From: Dasyornis broadbenti
Taxonomy: Eukaryota; Chordata; Aves; Passeriformes; Dasyornithidae
Direction of reading: 5' to 3'
DNA length: 64,000 bases
Assembly: GCA_013397935.1 (NCBI GenBank)
Contig: VZRN01005387.1
Location: forward strand, 1,186,434-1,250,433
The notes beneath the pieces were generated by a model that did not search any database, was not told the DNA's origin, and saw only the letters and a program-made list of their open reading frames with translations. Within the stretch, counting starts at the first letter, position 1; every line of letters starts with the position of its first letter. A program made the position numbers and the translations under genes. Below, piece by piece: positions 26,811 through 40,248 of this stretch.

Positions 26811-29800
26811 CCGCAATGCCCTGCACTTGCCCGTGCTCCCTGCGAAAGAAACGTGTTCCTGTCTGTGATAAGCCAGTGACGACCTCCTCTTCTGTTATTT
26901 CTAAGTCATGCCATTATTGCTTTGCCTATACGTTGTTGCACTGCCATCACCGCTTCTCCGCCCACACATCAGCTCTCTTTGCATACCGCATCAGCAAAGA
27001 GATGGTGTGGCTACATATACAAAAAAGGGAAACGGATTTCTTTGAATCCTAGGAACCTTGATACTTGAAAAGTAGTTGAGATACCTTACCATAATAAGTG
27101 GATCTTCTTGGTTGCCTTTTAGGATACTTACAATCTCACGAACGTGAAGACCTAGTTCATGCTTTCGTCTTTCTTCTTGTATTATAGTCTTCTTGCTGTT
27201 TTGAAGAGTGTTGGTGTCCAATTATGTCACCACCGTTTTGGGGAATGTCAGAAAAGAAGTAACTTTTGAAATTTAGAAACAAAATTAGGGATCAATTCCA
27301 GTTTCTATTATTTTTTTTCTCTTAATAATTCATATTGTAATTTTAAAGCGTAATGATGAAGAATTTTTAAATTATATTTTTGTAATCTAGTTTTCAGCTA
27401 GTAATTTATAAGTATTTATAAATAGTTTTACTAACTACGAGTATTGGAAATAACACTTTCCTTTTAGTTTTATTTCTACTCTTAAATCCAGAGGGAGATT
27501 CTGATAAGATGAGAATGCTCATCTTATCTATGTGCATGCTGAACTATAGAATTGGCTGGTTTACAGTGTATGTTTCCTGCAAACACATTTTGAATCTGAG
27601 CCAGGAGACCTTTGTGTTAAGTGGTAGGGACACGGCAGTTACCTGGACACTTGGACATGTGCCAGGTATTTAGATGAGGGATGACATCAGGCTAAAATGT
27701 TATCAGGGATGTTGCTTTAGTAAATAGGCAACTATATACTTGGAAATATAGAATATGTATGCAAAACAGATCCAATTTGTGGAAATGTTCATTAAAATGA
27801 CTCAATGCGACAGAAGTCAAAAGAGTTCAGCGGGGCAGTATCCTTTAATGCAAAGTCATTGCCTTTGAGCATGAGTTGTTCAATTTGACTTGGAGATTTA
27901 GTGTTACACCATCAGGTAATCAGTTCTCTGCAGGCTGCTTAAAAATATTTTGTTCTGAGGCCAGCATACATTTTCAGGATCCGTGATAATTCAGAAAACC
28001 ACAGTTGGCTTCTTTTTAAGGAAACAACCAAACCTGAACTTGAGGGGAAAGGCAGTTCTCCCCCATAGTGCACTCAGCTCCCCTGTTGGCTTAGGTCAAA
28101 CCACAGCTCTCTGTCAGCCAGGCTGGTGTGGCCTCAGCACCAGAGAGGGGCTGAGCGGGCCCTCAGTTCCTTTTTGCCAGAGTAGCTCTGCATATCGAAG
28201 ACTTGCACAAGAAAGGTGTTACCTTGCTGTGGCATTATTGTCTTTAAATTACTGTATAGTGAAATAGTGCCATTAACAAGCTCAATATTAGCAGTTATGT
28301 TTGGGTTTTATTGATAGATTTTTCCAGACATTGAAATATGTAGATGGCTATGCTATGGATATTAAAGCTGATTTTGTCTTTCATGTGCTGTTTTTATTTC
28401 CTTATTTGGCATTACACCAGTATTATGGTGATTAAATGCTGAAATTATCAGCACACTCTCTTTATTTAATGGATTTTAATTTTTTCCTTGTTATTAAGAA
28501 ACAGTGTTCTGGGAAGAGATTGTGTACTTTAACATACTAGTGCACCAACTTTCTGGTAGAGAATGTGCAAAATTGCCAACCAGAAAGACTCCACTTTTGA
28601 AAATGCAGCAATTTTGAATTACTCCTACAGATACAGTATGAAACAGCATGGTAACTCTTCTGTAACAAAACCAGTCTCTTTTTTTGGCAGTGACTTTACT
28701 AATTCACTACCTGCATTGGTAACCAAAGGTTAAAAACACATGGAAATCATTGTGAAACTTCACATTTAGAAATAGTTCAGAGATTTGATGTGCTCCTTGT
28801 GATCATCCTCACAGGTAAATACTGAATGTTTTTCATTTAGGGTCATATAAAGAGAAAAGAACATTTTTCAAGTCTGTGACAAAAAGGTCTAGTTGAACAA
28901 ATTTTTTTCTGTATCATTTTTATGTAAACATGTAACCTTCAGGTGGGAAAATACCCAGAATTAAAAATAGGAGAAAATAGGATTGTGAAGATTTACATTA
29001 TATACCAGTTTTGTAATTTAATGAGAGCTTTAAATCATAGCTTAAAATTACCTTGTTACCAGATCGTTGAATACAGAAGGTTGGAGGACTAATGAAAAGA
29101 TTTTCTGTTTGCTTTTTTAGGAATTAGAAAAATTCTCATTCTAGATTAGTAGCAGGCAGCTGAAAGGTAACTCATATGATGTAACTTTGTTGTGTCCATT
29201 ATGATAGATTGTGTTGTATAAATGTTTGTTCCTTAAAGAAAGGGGATATTAAAGGTAACTTGCAATGCTAGGCTAAATAATACAGAACATGAGTACAGTG
29301 TCAGTACAGAATTGTATGGCCAGCTGAATAATGTACTTTTTACAAAGTGAAATGTGATAGCAAATAATTGGACAGTCTGGGGTGTGGGGAGGGAAACAGG
29401 AAGTTTCATGTGCTCTGTAATTACTGAAAGGATTTTTTAAATGAGAAGTTAAAATGAACTTTCCCATGCAGGTGTGCTGTTTTCTGGCTCCTCTATGAAG
29501 ATAATTTCTAAATTTTACAGTTTTGAGCTACTTGAGGTACATTGTAGCACCTGAATTTTTTTCATATCTCTAAATTAGTTAGAGATAGTATCTACAGAGA
29601 AATTATTTTTGTAAATTTTACAGCACTCTTAAGACAACATAACACCAGAATTACATTATGTTTAGGAAATCTTACTACATAAGAACATCTGAACTAACTT
29701 GTGTTGAGATTAATAAAATACCTGTTTATGTCCGTGCAAGCACTACCAGCGTTGCTTTTGATCACAATCATGGCTGATTTCGTGATGCTTTAAAGCATAA

Positions 29801-32800
29801 AGTTTTGTCTGAAGAACCTTTCAGAAAATTCTGTAGACCCTTCCAAGTTGATTTCTGGAAAAATATAATTGTAACCATAAAAGAAAACCATCTCACACCC
29901 AGTTCTTAAAAAAGATGTTTGAAGCTGATTTGAAATGATGTTAACTTGAAGATGATTGCCTCCTGTATAGTAATAGAAAGGAAAGGGCAACTCTCTGTGC
30001 CCTCTGGTGTGAATTTCCTTTCTGATTAGTACTTCTGATCAACCTCTGATGAGAATAAGAACTAAGGAAGAAAAATATGCTGGTTTTCCCTGCAGTGTAG
30101 AGAAACCTTCCAGCATTCATTCTGGATAGGAATATTTCAGATGGCTGATGTAGTTTGATAGTGTGTGTGCTTTTTGTGTACCTGTCCTGATTAAACTAAT
30201 TCTTGAGAGAAACAATAGCAATGAATCACTCACCAAATCCTGTCATGATTTTTGTTAATTGCTTATGTCACTGTGGCTTTGATCTCCCCACAGTGTTAGC
30301 GAAAGAAGTTAAAGAGCTGCCAAAGCTTTTGCTAATGTAAAGGTTATTGTATATTCAAGAATGTATTTCCATAAGAACTTCTCTTATATAGAATAGAATG
30401 AAACTATTTTAGTATTACTGTTACATCAGGACTATTAAATGAGCTCTACATCCTCAGTCCATTGTATTAACCCTTGAGACTTTTCTCCCCAGGTTTGCAT
30501 TCATCGCGTTAGATCGTGCAGCAGCATTCGCTTTATAAAATCAAAATATGTGTGCGTGTTTGACAAATCTGCCCTCAAGTTTAGTCATCAACAGCGATTA
30601 TTCAGAACATCTGCTGGTAATCTTTTTCATAATCAAATAATTTATTTTATTTTGCTATTTTATGAGTGTTATGTTAGAGGTTTACATGTGGCTGGTGTGT
30701 AGACTATTTCTGATGCATTCAGATTTTTCTTGTATTTAATATTAAACGTGCTGCATTTTCTTACTCTGTGTTTCAAGTTTCGTGTGGCCAAATTGTCCAG
30801 TTTAAGCTTTCTGATATTGGAGAAGGAATTACAGAAGTGACTGTAAAAGAATGGTAAGCTCTGCTTTCTTAGAAACACACTAAGAACAGATTTTTACACT
30901 GGCTGTGTTTCACAGTAGCCCGTGTCTTTCCTCCTAGGTACATAAAGGAAGGTGACAGTGTGTCTCAGTTCGATAGCATCTGTGAGGTACAGAGTGATAA
31001 AGCCTCTGTTACTATCACCAGTCGTTACGATGGCGTCATTAGAAAACTCCATTACAGCATAGATGAAATTGCTTTTGTTGGAAAACCACTAGTGGACATT
31101 GAAATTGATGCTTCAAAAGGTATTGTGAGCCAATTTTTTCTCTTGTGTATTTTATGTTTGTTGTCATAACACAATCATTGACAGAGAAGTTTACTTTTTT
31201 CCCCTGAAAATCTTAAAATCTTTTTTTCCCTTTATAAAGTCAAGAAGTTGGAGTAGACAAAGTTGTGGTATTTTATTAGATTTTAAAATCTCCTATTGAA
31301 TATTTTCTGTTGAATATTTAGCTTAAGCAGCAGCCTTTAGCAAGCTGTGTTCCCATCCACCTTAACTCAAAGTAAACCATAAAAACGTCAGCTGTCACAG
31401 AATCACAGAATGGTTGAAGTTGGAATTTAACAAATGCTTACAATGTAGTAAGGTCAATTTCTTTTCTTGTTCTTTGCAGGTGTCGCCCCAGAAGAAGATG
31501 TTGTTGAAACACCTCCTATGTCTCATGAAGAGCACACTCACCAGGAGATAAAAGGTCACAAAACATTAGCAACCCCTGCAGTTCGCCGCCTGGCCATGGA
31601 GAACAATGTAGGTTTGCTGAATAAAGTCCTGCTGCATTTTACCCAACTTTTATATGGCAGTTTGACTGACTAGGAGAGCACTGATCTAGAGGAAACACTT
31701 GTTTGCAAATCCATTTTGAATGTGTGAAAACTGTTTAAAAATGAAGAGGGTTGTGCTTTCTGACGATTATGGTGGATAGAAAAAGAATTACTGGGCTTAA
31801 AACACAGCTAGGGTGCTTTAGGCTGAAGATTGAGAAAACCTTTTTAGAATAAAAATAAGAAAATGTTAGAGTAAATTCCTGAGACTCTCTGCAGAGAAAG
31901 GAGGAGGAAAAAAGAAAAAAAAAAAAACCTTGGTCTGTTTTTCAGATTTGAGTTAGACCAGAGGATCTATTAAGGGTTGTTTTACATGACTTTCTAACAC
32001 CTTTCTAACACTTTTTTTGAATATACGAGTATTCCAAGGGGTTTGAAAGCTTGTGATGCATTTTTGTGAGAGAATTAAGTGACAAATAGCTTTTCTCAAA
32101 TTAATATTTCACTATTGATCCTCTGAGGTAATTTAGAGGTTAATAGTATTTATTCATAGTTCCTCCTTGAAGTATGCAATCAAACACCTAGTGGGGCTTT
32201 TGGATTATTTGAGCAATGTTGAGTACTTAATCAATTACAGAGAGGGAAAGAAAACTGCAGATATGTTGAATCGGAAATGGGAGTAATTTTAACCTTAACT
32301 CACAATACAAGGTATTTTTATATTGCTGTAAAACTAAAGTGTCACAGCTTGTTATGTACTTTCCAGATTAAATTGAGTGAAGTTGTTGGGACAGGAAAAG
32401 ATAACAGAATCCTTAAAGAAGATATACTCAACTATTTGGCCAAACAAACAGGAGCTATTTTGCCTCCATCACCGAAGGCTGAAATTGTCCCACCTTTGCG
32501 GAAAACAGAGGCTGTGCCAGCTGCTCCAAAGGACAAAGCACGCAAAATCCCTATGCCTGTTTCCAGACCCATTGTATTTTCAGGAAAAGATAAAACTGAG
32601 CCTGTAACAGGTAAATCATGAAATATAAAAACTTGAGACCGTGGTCCCAATCGACTACCAGTAAATATTGCTCTGTGAAAGCTGATTGCATCTGGTGGGA
32701 GTGTGTTTCATGTTATTGATATGCAAGTGAACATTTAGGAAAACATTCTCTGTAAGAAGCATCTCTGCTGAAATGATTTTATGAAATATTTGTCCATGTT

Positions 32801-35800
32801 TTGGTTGGATGGAGTTGGTCTGCAAATTGCACTAGCTCATTCTTCACACGTTATGCCGAAACAGGTCGGAATTCTGGAACATGGATTTGTCGCAGGAATC
32901 GTTATGCAATTAATGGCAAAGTGCAGTGAATGTAAGGGTTTATCAGTGCTTGATAATAGCGTACTGCATTGTTATGTGAATAGTATTCACACTTCTTCTG
33001 GAGAACAGTGCCAGAACAGACACTAAGGTAACAAAAAATCACATTAGAAGGGGAAGAGAAGCATTTTTTGCTTGCCTTTCTAGCAGTTTTTATTTGGAGA
33101 GGCTGGAAAGAATAATGCAGATTATCATATTATGATTTCAAATTCACGCATATGTAGGAGAGAGATGCAGTAATATAATCCAAAGTATTACAGTCATAAA
33201 AATTGAGTTCCATGAACTGAATAACTGAACACATGCTCTTTACCCTGTTCATTTTTGGTTGTGGTTTGGCTTTGGTTTGGTTTTTGTAAGCTGTGTAATT
33301 TGTTTAATGGAAACAGAGGAAATTTCACCGTAACTTCACAGAAGCTCGTTTTGTTGGTTTAAGAGGACAATGAATATTTTCCAGGTTTTCAGAAGGCTAT
33401 GGTGAAGACTATGAGTGCAGCCCTGAAGATCCCCCACTTTGGTTATTGTGATGAGATTGATTTGACTCAACTTGTTCAGCTGCGAGAAGAGCTGAAACCT
33501 CTAGCTGAAATCCGTGGAGTTAAACTTTCCTTTATGCCTTTCTTCATAAAGGTAAGGCATGCAGCAGACTATGGGGTACTCAGATTTTGGGTTTTTCCAA
33601 AATCTGTTCAGTGATTGTTGTAAATTTGGAGCATCTCTTTGTCATCTGCATTATGACAGATTGCAAGAAAAGTTTCAATTTTTTTTGCTCACTGAGCCAC
33701 TTATCAATTTACAGTTGGAATTGCTGCTAGGGTTATGTAATATCATTGAAAACTTTGGAAATATTAATAGGAAAGGATAGAGCAGCTTCAGCATCATTTA
33801 ATATGGAGTTAAGCATCACTAGGTGTATGAATTGCACAAAACAAATTTTCGGAATTGTCAATATTTTTTGAGCTCCTTTAAAATGAACCTTACATGCAAT
33901 GCATCACTGTTGTTGTTGATGTTATTATTATAATCTCTGTATTGCTAATGACATCCTGAGGTCACTCAGTACATCCCTGCTGTTGTTCAGCAGAGCAGGC
34001 AGTCACACTCACTCAGTTGCTGTGGTTCCATTTGCATTGTTGGCCTCACTGAAGGCTGATGCGCTGCCTAAGCTGTGCAGGGAGTGCATGGCTTGGTCTG
34101 AAACTTCTGCTAAAGCTGTTGCACTCAGAGTGCTACCTAAACACTTACTCCATACAGTAATTAATCTAAGTTGTCACCTACTATTACTTCTTTTCCATGG
34201 AGCTCTCTACTTATAAAATATAAAAATCCGTTTTGTTTTCTTTTGTTCTATTTAACCAGGCAGCCTCTCTGGGTTTGTTGCAGTATCCCATTCTTAATGC
34301 TTCTTTGGATGAGAACTGTCAAAATGTCACATATAAGGTTTGTAAACTATGGATGAATGTGAGCAGGAAACCTAAAGTAACGTCTAACAAGGGCTTTCCA
34401 GAATGTCTGAGCTAATTTTAAGAACCAAAATTACGGTGTTGGGCTGAAAATTAATTTGTGTGTTCAGATTCTGAGATCTGTGTTTGATTTATTATTGGTC
34501 TGATTTCAGTAGCTTGGTAGATACCAGTCACTTTGTTATTCAGACTTGCCTCAAAAATGCATATTAATATATTGATCTCCTATTTTTCACCTGAATATGA
34601 GCCAAGCTTTCAAAATGACAACATTTCAAATCTAATACAACGATTTTAAAGTAACGGCACAGTGGTTCTACTGTTCCAACACTCAACCCTTACATATTAA
34701 AGTACAATCTTGATAAGTTATTTAATTTTCGTACAAGCTGCTGGATTGATACTTCTGGGCAGAAAATATCTATTTTCTTAAGTGATGTGTACTTGCTCCT
34801 TGCAGTACAAACTCTTTTTGTGCTGTTGTATAAATAACTCTCAGAATCTCTATATTCCTTCCAAAAATGAAAAGCAACTCAGTTTTTCTTTTTTTTTTTG
34901 TAATCTTGGTGCTCTCTTTAAAATTTGCTATTTATGTTTCGTTACACATATGGTCATCCTAAAGTGCAATGTTTTCAGTGTAAAATTGATTCCAGGATGT
35001 TGTGTTCTCTGGAGGTGAAATTGTGAACACCAATTTACAGTTTGTAGATGTGAGGCTAATATTAAAAAAATTATGTCCTTTTGTCCCTTCAAAGTTGTAT
35101 GCAGGAGTTTCTTACTAAAGACAGCACTTTCCAAGTTAAAGAGATAAATCAGGAAGATGTGATTTAATTGGCTTTTTTACGTAAAATACAGTTTATGCTG
35201 ACAGTTTATAGTAACGTCTGGTTCATGACACTTGTTGCAGGCTTCGCACAACATCGGAGTTGCAATGGACACAGAGCAAGGTTTGATTGTCCCAAATGTG
35301 AAAAATGTTCAGGTCTGCAGCGTGTTTGACATTGCTGTGGAATTAAATCGCCTGCAGTCCTTGGGCTCTGCAGGCCAGCTGGGAACAAGTGACCTCACTG
35401 GGGGAACATTCACCCTTTCAAATATTGGCACAGTAAGTACAGGAAAAATGAGAGCTACATCTGACATCTGCTTCTGAAACAAAAACTTGACTGAAGTTTA
35501 ATATGCAAAGAACAAAACCTGTAGCAATTAATTCAAGAGGCAATCTGCTTAACAAAAAATTGTTAAATAATATCCCCAGCTTTTTATTTTCTAGGTTGGT
35601 GGCACCTACGCCAAACCAGTGATACTACCTCCTGAAGTAGCTATTGGAGCACTTGGAAAGATACAGGTATATTAACTTTATCTCAGTACTGTGAGTGTTT
35701 AGCTACGGTCATCTGTAATGAAAATGAACCATGGGATTGAAACATGAAAATGAATTTCCCTTTGTTGCAGAGAAACTGCTTAGCTCGTGATTGAAAAGTT

Positions 35801-36706
35801 TGTGGTGTTTTTAGATGATTGTGCAGACACCAAATGTTTAATTAGAAGTCTCTTACACCAAAGGTTCATATTTATTTTCTAGAATCGTGTTATATTTTAC
35901 TCACATCTATGTTTAGCCTTCTAGTGACTAAGAAACAATGTAAATACAGTTTCACAAGTTTTGCAACATGACAGTAGCAATTTTACCATCATCAGGGAGA
36001 AAACTAGAGAAGTATTCTGAAAATGAAGTATAATTTAATGACCCACACAGCTGAATCCATACGGAATTTTGAATGTGAAGGCAGTTTTATGTTTTCTGAA
36101 TTTCAGGCTTTAATTCTTTAATACAGACTTTCAAGCCCAATGCTGGAAATGAAATTAGTATTAACTGAAATTACTTCTTCTATGTTCTTCCTCTGAGCAT
36201 TTTTTTAGAGATTCTTTAAGGAAACTGCCACTTTGAGAACTAACAATAAACTATTCAGGAAGAAACTTTGGAGTCAGGAAAGGTTTACGCTACTTCAGTA
36301 TTTCCATGATGGTGGAAACAACATCTGAGTGTTTATTACGCAGGCTTGCAATACAGTCTAATGCACAGTACAAGCAATAATGGAAGGGTCTTGCGTTTTT
36401 GCATGGTCCTACTGCTGTCCATCTAATTTAGAAAAATGTTTAAATTTAGATCAACAAATTAACAAGAACAAAAAAACCCCAAGATTTGCTAATGAAAGTC
36501 TTTAATATTTCTGGTTTTGTCCTTCCTCTGATTTTCAGGTTCTTCCTCGGTTTAATGGCAAAGGTGAAGTATTTAAAGCACAAATAATGAATGTGAGCTG
36601 GTCAGCTGATCATCGCATCATTGATGGAGCTACGATGGCCCGGTTTTCTAATTTGTGGAAATCCTACTTGGAGAACCCTGCTTCGATGCTGCTGGACCTT
36701 AAATAA
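26447..36706 (+). CDS. DBT: Lipoamide acyltransferase E2 of branched-chain 2-oxoacid dehydrogenase
   Basis: DBT is the E2 core of the mitochondrial complex that oxidises 2-oxoacids from Leu, Ile and Val, moving the acyl group to CoA. The 11 exons are 26447-26497, 30493-30616, 30778-30853, 30938-31119, 31480-31607, 32367-32610, 33385-33551, 34260-34337, 35241-35432, 35595-35666 and 36539-36706, all GT-AG and phase-consistent, giving 493 aa (human 482). Residues 1-61 are an Arg-rich presequence. The mature start GQIVQFKL falls at G62, as in human. The lipoyl domain carries SDKAS with Lys105. The E1/E3-binding domain lies near 172-211 (ATPAVRRLAMENN). The catalytic domain ends with SADHRIIDGA (His463, Asp467). 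The 11 extra residues fall in the linker coded by exon 6. The ATG is in strong context. Neighbour RTCA is divergent. Confidence 0.97.
26498..30492 (+). other. DBT intron 1 (4.0 kb)
   Basis: The first 300 bases are GC-rich and belong to the CpG island, and the rest is AT-rich. I see no additional exon, RNA gene or clear transposon in it. Donor gtaagg and acceptor ccccag bound it. Short frames inside it match nothing known to me. Confidence 0.8.
31391..31432 (-). mobile_element. Short CR1 3' end in DBT intron 4
   Basis: The words tcacagaatcacagaatggt and gaagttggaa match the very 3' end of CR1 in antisense. Only about 40 bases remain. It ends roughly 47 bases before the acceptor of DBT exon 5 (31480), but the acceptor itself lies outside the relic. 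Confidence 0.65.
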
Positions 36707-36707
36707 A
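36702..36707 (+). terminator. AATAAA overlapping the DBT stop codon
   Basis: The TAA stop (36704-36706) lies inside AATAAA. Use of this signal would leave almost no 3' UTR. A more conventional signal lies about 440 bases downstream, so this copy may be unused. Confidence 0.3.
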
Positions 36708-37148
36708 GGAAACCATGGCTAGAATATGCCTTCAAACTGTGGATTAGACTGAATAGTTATAAAAGCTGTCTCTGCTAACATGTGCCCTTTGCTACGTGCA
36801 TTATATAATAATGTTATGTGGTTAAAAGTTCTCAACAGCTGATATCAGTCTCAATTAGTTGTTACTTCTTTCAATTAGTATTGCTGTAATTTCTTCTACA
36901 GCAGACTGTCAAACTGAATAGGTCACAGCTTCTGAATATGGTGGTGGAATGTCTTTATTTTGCCTTTTATAATAAGAATGGTTGTCAGGCTGGTGTGACT
37001 GAGTGCCACTGCTCTACACCTGCAGTATTTATAATCTGAAGGGGAGTTTTGAAGGGGAATACTCACAGTTCTTCCTTTGGGACACGTAAATTTATTTTAA
37101 CAAGTAATATCTAAATTCCCAAAAGGGATTATGCAAAAATCATCTACA

Positions 37149-37154
37149 AATAAA
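37149..37154 (+). terminator. Candidate main poly(A) signal of DBT
   Basis: AATAAA in the context acaaataaaatg lies about 440 bases past the DBT stop. It is followed within 60 bases by T/G-rich DNA (ttttgttgttttac), as expected for a downstream element. It is the best candidate for the 3' end. Confidence 0.6.
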
Positions 37155-37179
37155 ATGCCTTTAATGCTTCTGCTGTAAG

Positions 37180-40040
37180 ATGTCCAGAGAACTTTTTGTT
37201 GTTTTACTGAGTAAACTTATTAAGTCTTTTGCTAGTCCACTTTTTCCTGGCAATCACTTGCACAGGTACTCTTTATCAAACTACAAATGAAGAGGCCATA
37301 TTTATTCAAATACTTACTGATAACACTTATTGATAACTATCAAGGCCTTAATACTCTCTAGAATATCCTGTATTTTTAAAGGCTGAAAATAGTTTCAGCC
37401 CTTAATGCTTTCCAGTTATTTTTGTTTCTTATAGAAAACATCTGTCTGTTAAAACCAATCGAGAAAGAAAGAGAAAACAAAGAAAAAAAAAAAAGAAGGA
37501 TCTTGTTTTATTATTCTGTCATTAGGTAAGCGTGACGCTAAGCTGAACATGTTCTAAAAGCTTGCATTGTGTTACTGATATTCAGATACTGGAACCTGAC
37601 AGATTAATCAGATTCAAGAAAGAATGGACATTAAAAAATACTGTGTGAGATAAGGACTTCTTAAACTCAGATACGAGGCACATAATAGGTTCAAGTAAAT
37701 GCCTTTAGAACAGAAAACAGGTGGCTTTAAGGTAAACTAAACAGATCATGAGGATTGCACTGGTGATTTAATGGGAGATACGAAGAAAACTGTTGGATAT
37801 AAATACCTTCTGACCCAAGGAAAGACCGTTACATGGCCTTAAAAATGAATTTGTGACGCACAAAATGGACATTTTCTCCTTTTTCTAGATATATCAAAAA
37901 CAGGAGCATTCTCCAAAATTGTAGACCGAAGTTGTCTATTGCATTTAGCTGTGAAGATGTGAGTCACAGGCAACCAGAGGTAGAATCCCTGCTATCCGTG
38001 ACGCTGAGACTGAATAAAAGGAAAGCTGGTAATGTAGAAGGGGGGGTGTGGAGCATCCATGTAAGGTGCTATTTATATTTCTATTGTGGTATAGGGGTCT
38101 TTTATATAAAAGGTCATTTCTTGCAAAGTTTGACTAATATATCATGCTTATCACCTATTTCATTTTTATCAGATTTATTTATTCCTAATAAAAAATATAA
38201 AGCCACAACGAATTGTAGTAATTTTGTTTTTATTTGTGAATTTTACGCTGCCAATCCTGTACAGGTGACTCAAACTATTTCTTCTTACCTTAAAGAACAT
38301 ACTGTACTCAAAGCTACCAAAAGAACACAGCCTAATGTCTATTTCCCTACAAGTATTTTGTTGTGGTAAGGGCCATTGAGATGATCGTTGAGAAAATAAA
38401 TTGAGGAAATATAAGTGTATGAAATAAAGCAATAAAATTGCTTTTTAATGTCCATTAATTGAAATATTTAAGACAGAATAATTTTACTTACACAAGGAGC
38501 CTGAAATTTCTTTGTCTCTCAAAACTCCAATAAATAGGAGGTTTGAGGTTTTTTTCCCTAGCTCTAATTAATCTGTTTCTTTTAAGGACGAGAAAATGAG
38601 GATTTTAGTTACAACTGCTTTAGATCAAGAGATTGAATCTATACCAAAACTGGAAGATCATTTTTGCTTTTGCATAATCTTTCAAAAAAAAAGAAAAAAA
38701 AAGTATAGAAGATTGCAAGGATTGAAAGCTAAAGTACTTAGTGTCTTTTCAAGTAGGTATTGGTGTTCATGTATTTAGTTGGTTGTGGACTGGAAAGGGT
38801 TGGGTTTGTTTTTTTTTTTTTTTTGTTTTTAAGTTCTGTGTGGTAGGGTTTTCACCAAATTAATGACACTTTTAAAATTTCGTCTTCCCATTTTATACTC
38901 CAGTGCAATTGGTTAGAACTATCCAGTTTTATGGCTTCTGCCTCAAATAGTGACCTGTGATTATTGCTGTCTCTCTCTTTCCATGTGATTGAAGAAAAAG
39001 ATCCTGACAGACTTGTTCTCCTTTTATCTTCTCCAAGGGCTATTTGAAGAAATAGAATGTTAAAAATATTTCATGATTGGAAGCATGAAAAGGGGTGAGT
39101 AATAACCCCTTTGCACATCCTGGTAAAGATTACCTTTTTGTCTGGACTTGGATAATTTGCACTAAAATTCTTCAGCAATTGAATTATTCAGCATGGCAAA
39201 AATAATGAGTAAAATACTTGGTGATGTAATACTTTCTCTGGTCTGCTCAGTCAGCATTGCTCTTTAATGGCACTTTGAAGCTCAGTTACCTTGCAGAAAA
39301 AGATTACCGAAGAAAGCAGTCATTTTTAATTCAAAACTAGCCTTTTATATTTTTAATTGCCATTTTTAATTCAAAACAAGCTAATTGTATAGCATAACAA
39401 GTACTCCTTTGTTCTTCTTGTTCACAATTTTTCAACTTCTGTTAATGGGAGTCCAGGAGTTTAGGGGAGCCCAGTCACACCCAGCAAACTGGGAAGACTT
39501 TAACAGTGGTAAATTCTTGGGGGGTTTGCGGCAATGCCTCATGTGATGCCTTCTATTCTCAGCATAGGTTAAAATTAGAACTAGACTGACATTGCATCGG
39601 AGTCTGAGTGAGAGTTTTAAATGGCTTTGGTCATACAGACAAGATTCGTAATCTAGCTCTGCTCTTGTCCAGAAAGCAGCGAGTCACAGAAAATCCTTGA
39701 AAACACCAAATAATTGAGGTAAGTTGTTGTTAACTCTTTCTGATGCTTGGAGGTGAAGTTGTTGGGAGATCTGATTACTTGCGAGTGAATTTGCAGTTTT
39801 ACAGCCACTTGGGAATCCACTCCAGAATTGTTGGCTGGGATGGCATGATTATTATGGTTTTTATTTTCTTGACAAATAGTAAGATCTAAGAACATGAACT
39901 TTTTGATGGTAATCCTGTTTTATAATGAAATCATCCTGAAAATAGTCATATACTTAGGCCTTATACTTTCATAGTTCCTGGTTCTGAGGCAATAGTTATT
40001 GAATAATATGTTTTCCACAGCAAAAGAGAGTTGCCCAGAG
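37180..40040. other. Intergenic region between DBT and LRRC39
   Basis: AT-rich DNA with no recognisable exon. It holds an A-rich run at 37455-37500, a T run at 38810-38825, a partial 40-bp tandem duplication at 39321-39377 and a few unsupported frames of up to 145 codons. Unlike the other intervals here it has no CpG island. Any LRRC39 5' UTR exon or muscle enhancer in it could not be identified by reading. Confidence 0.7.
39321..39377. repeat. Partial tandem duplication, 40-bp period
   Basis: The 17-mer catttttaattcaaaac starts at 39321 and again at 39361, exactly 40 bases apart. The sequences after the two copies differ, so either the duplication has decayed or only the 17-mer is shared. 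It is intergenic, upstream of LRRC39. Confidence 0.75.
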
Positions 40041-40049
40041 TACAATTTT

Positions 40050-40062
40050 CTATTTTTATAAA
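40050..40062 (+). promoter_or_regulatory. Candidate TATA / MEF2-like box of LRRC39
   Basis: The AT-rich word ctatttttata is one mismatch from the MEF2 consensus and overlaps TATAAA at 40057-40062, about 187 bases before the LRRC39 ATG. A start about 30 bases downstream would give a 5' UTR near 160 nt. This would suit a muscle gene with no CpG island, but AT-rich words are common here and support is weak. Confidence 0.3.
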
Positions 40063-40236
40063 GAGAAAGCAGTTGGTAAAATCCTGCCAGGTCTCTACAT
40101 TAAATAATTTAATAATATAATGAAGTGGGTATTGCAGTATTTTAGTTTTCACAGCACTGTCCCCATCTGGTAACTGATACATGAAGTGGTGCATTGAGCC
40201 TGAAGTTCAGTCAGATTTCTGCGACTGAATCTGAAC

Positions 40237-40242
40237 ATGTAA
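40237..40242 (+). promoter_or_regulatory. Minimal start-stop uORF before LRRC39
   Basis: ATG directly followed by TAA lies 6 bases before the main ATG (40249) and in the same frame. If it is in the mature leader, ribosomes could initiate, stop at once and reinitiate, or stall. This applies only if transcription starts upstream of it. Confidence 0.5.
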
Positions 40243-40248
40243 AGAATC

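Noticed and set aside
26117..26816. Minus-strand frames of up to 224 codons across DBT exon 1
   Set aside because: Low-complexity Arg/Gly/Pro/Ala products typical of CpG islands. They overlap a CR1 end and DBT exon 1, with no splice or homology support.
37932..38369. A 145-codon frame between DBT and LRRC39
   Set aside because: No recognisable domain, AT-rich codons, and no flanking splice or promoter signal. It is probably chance.
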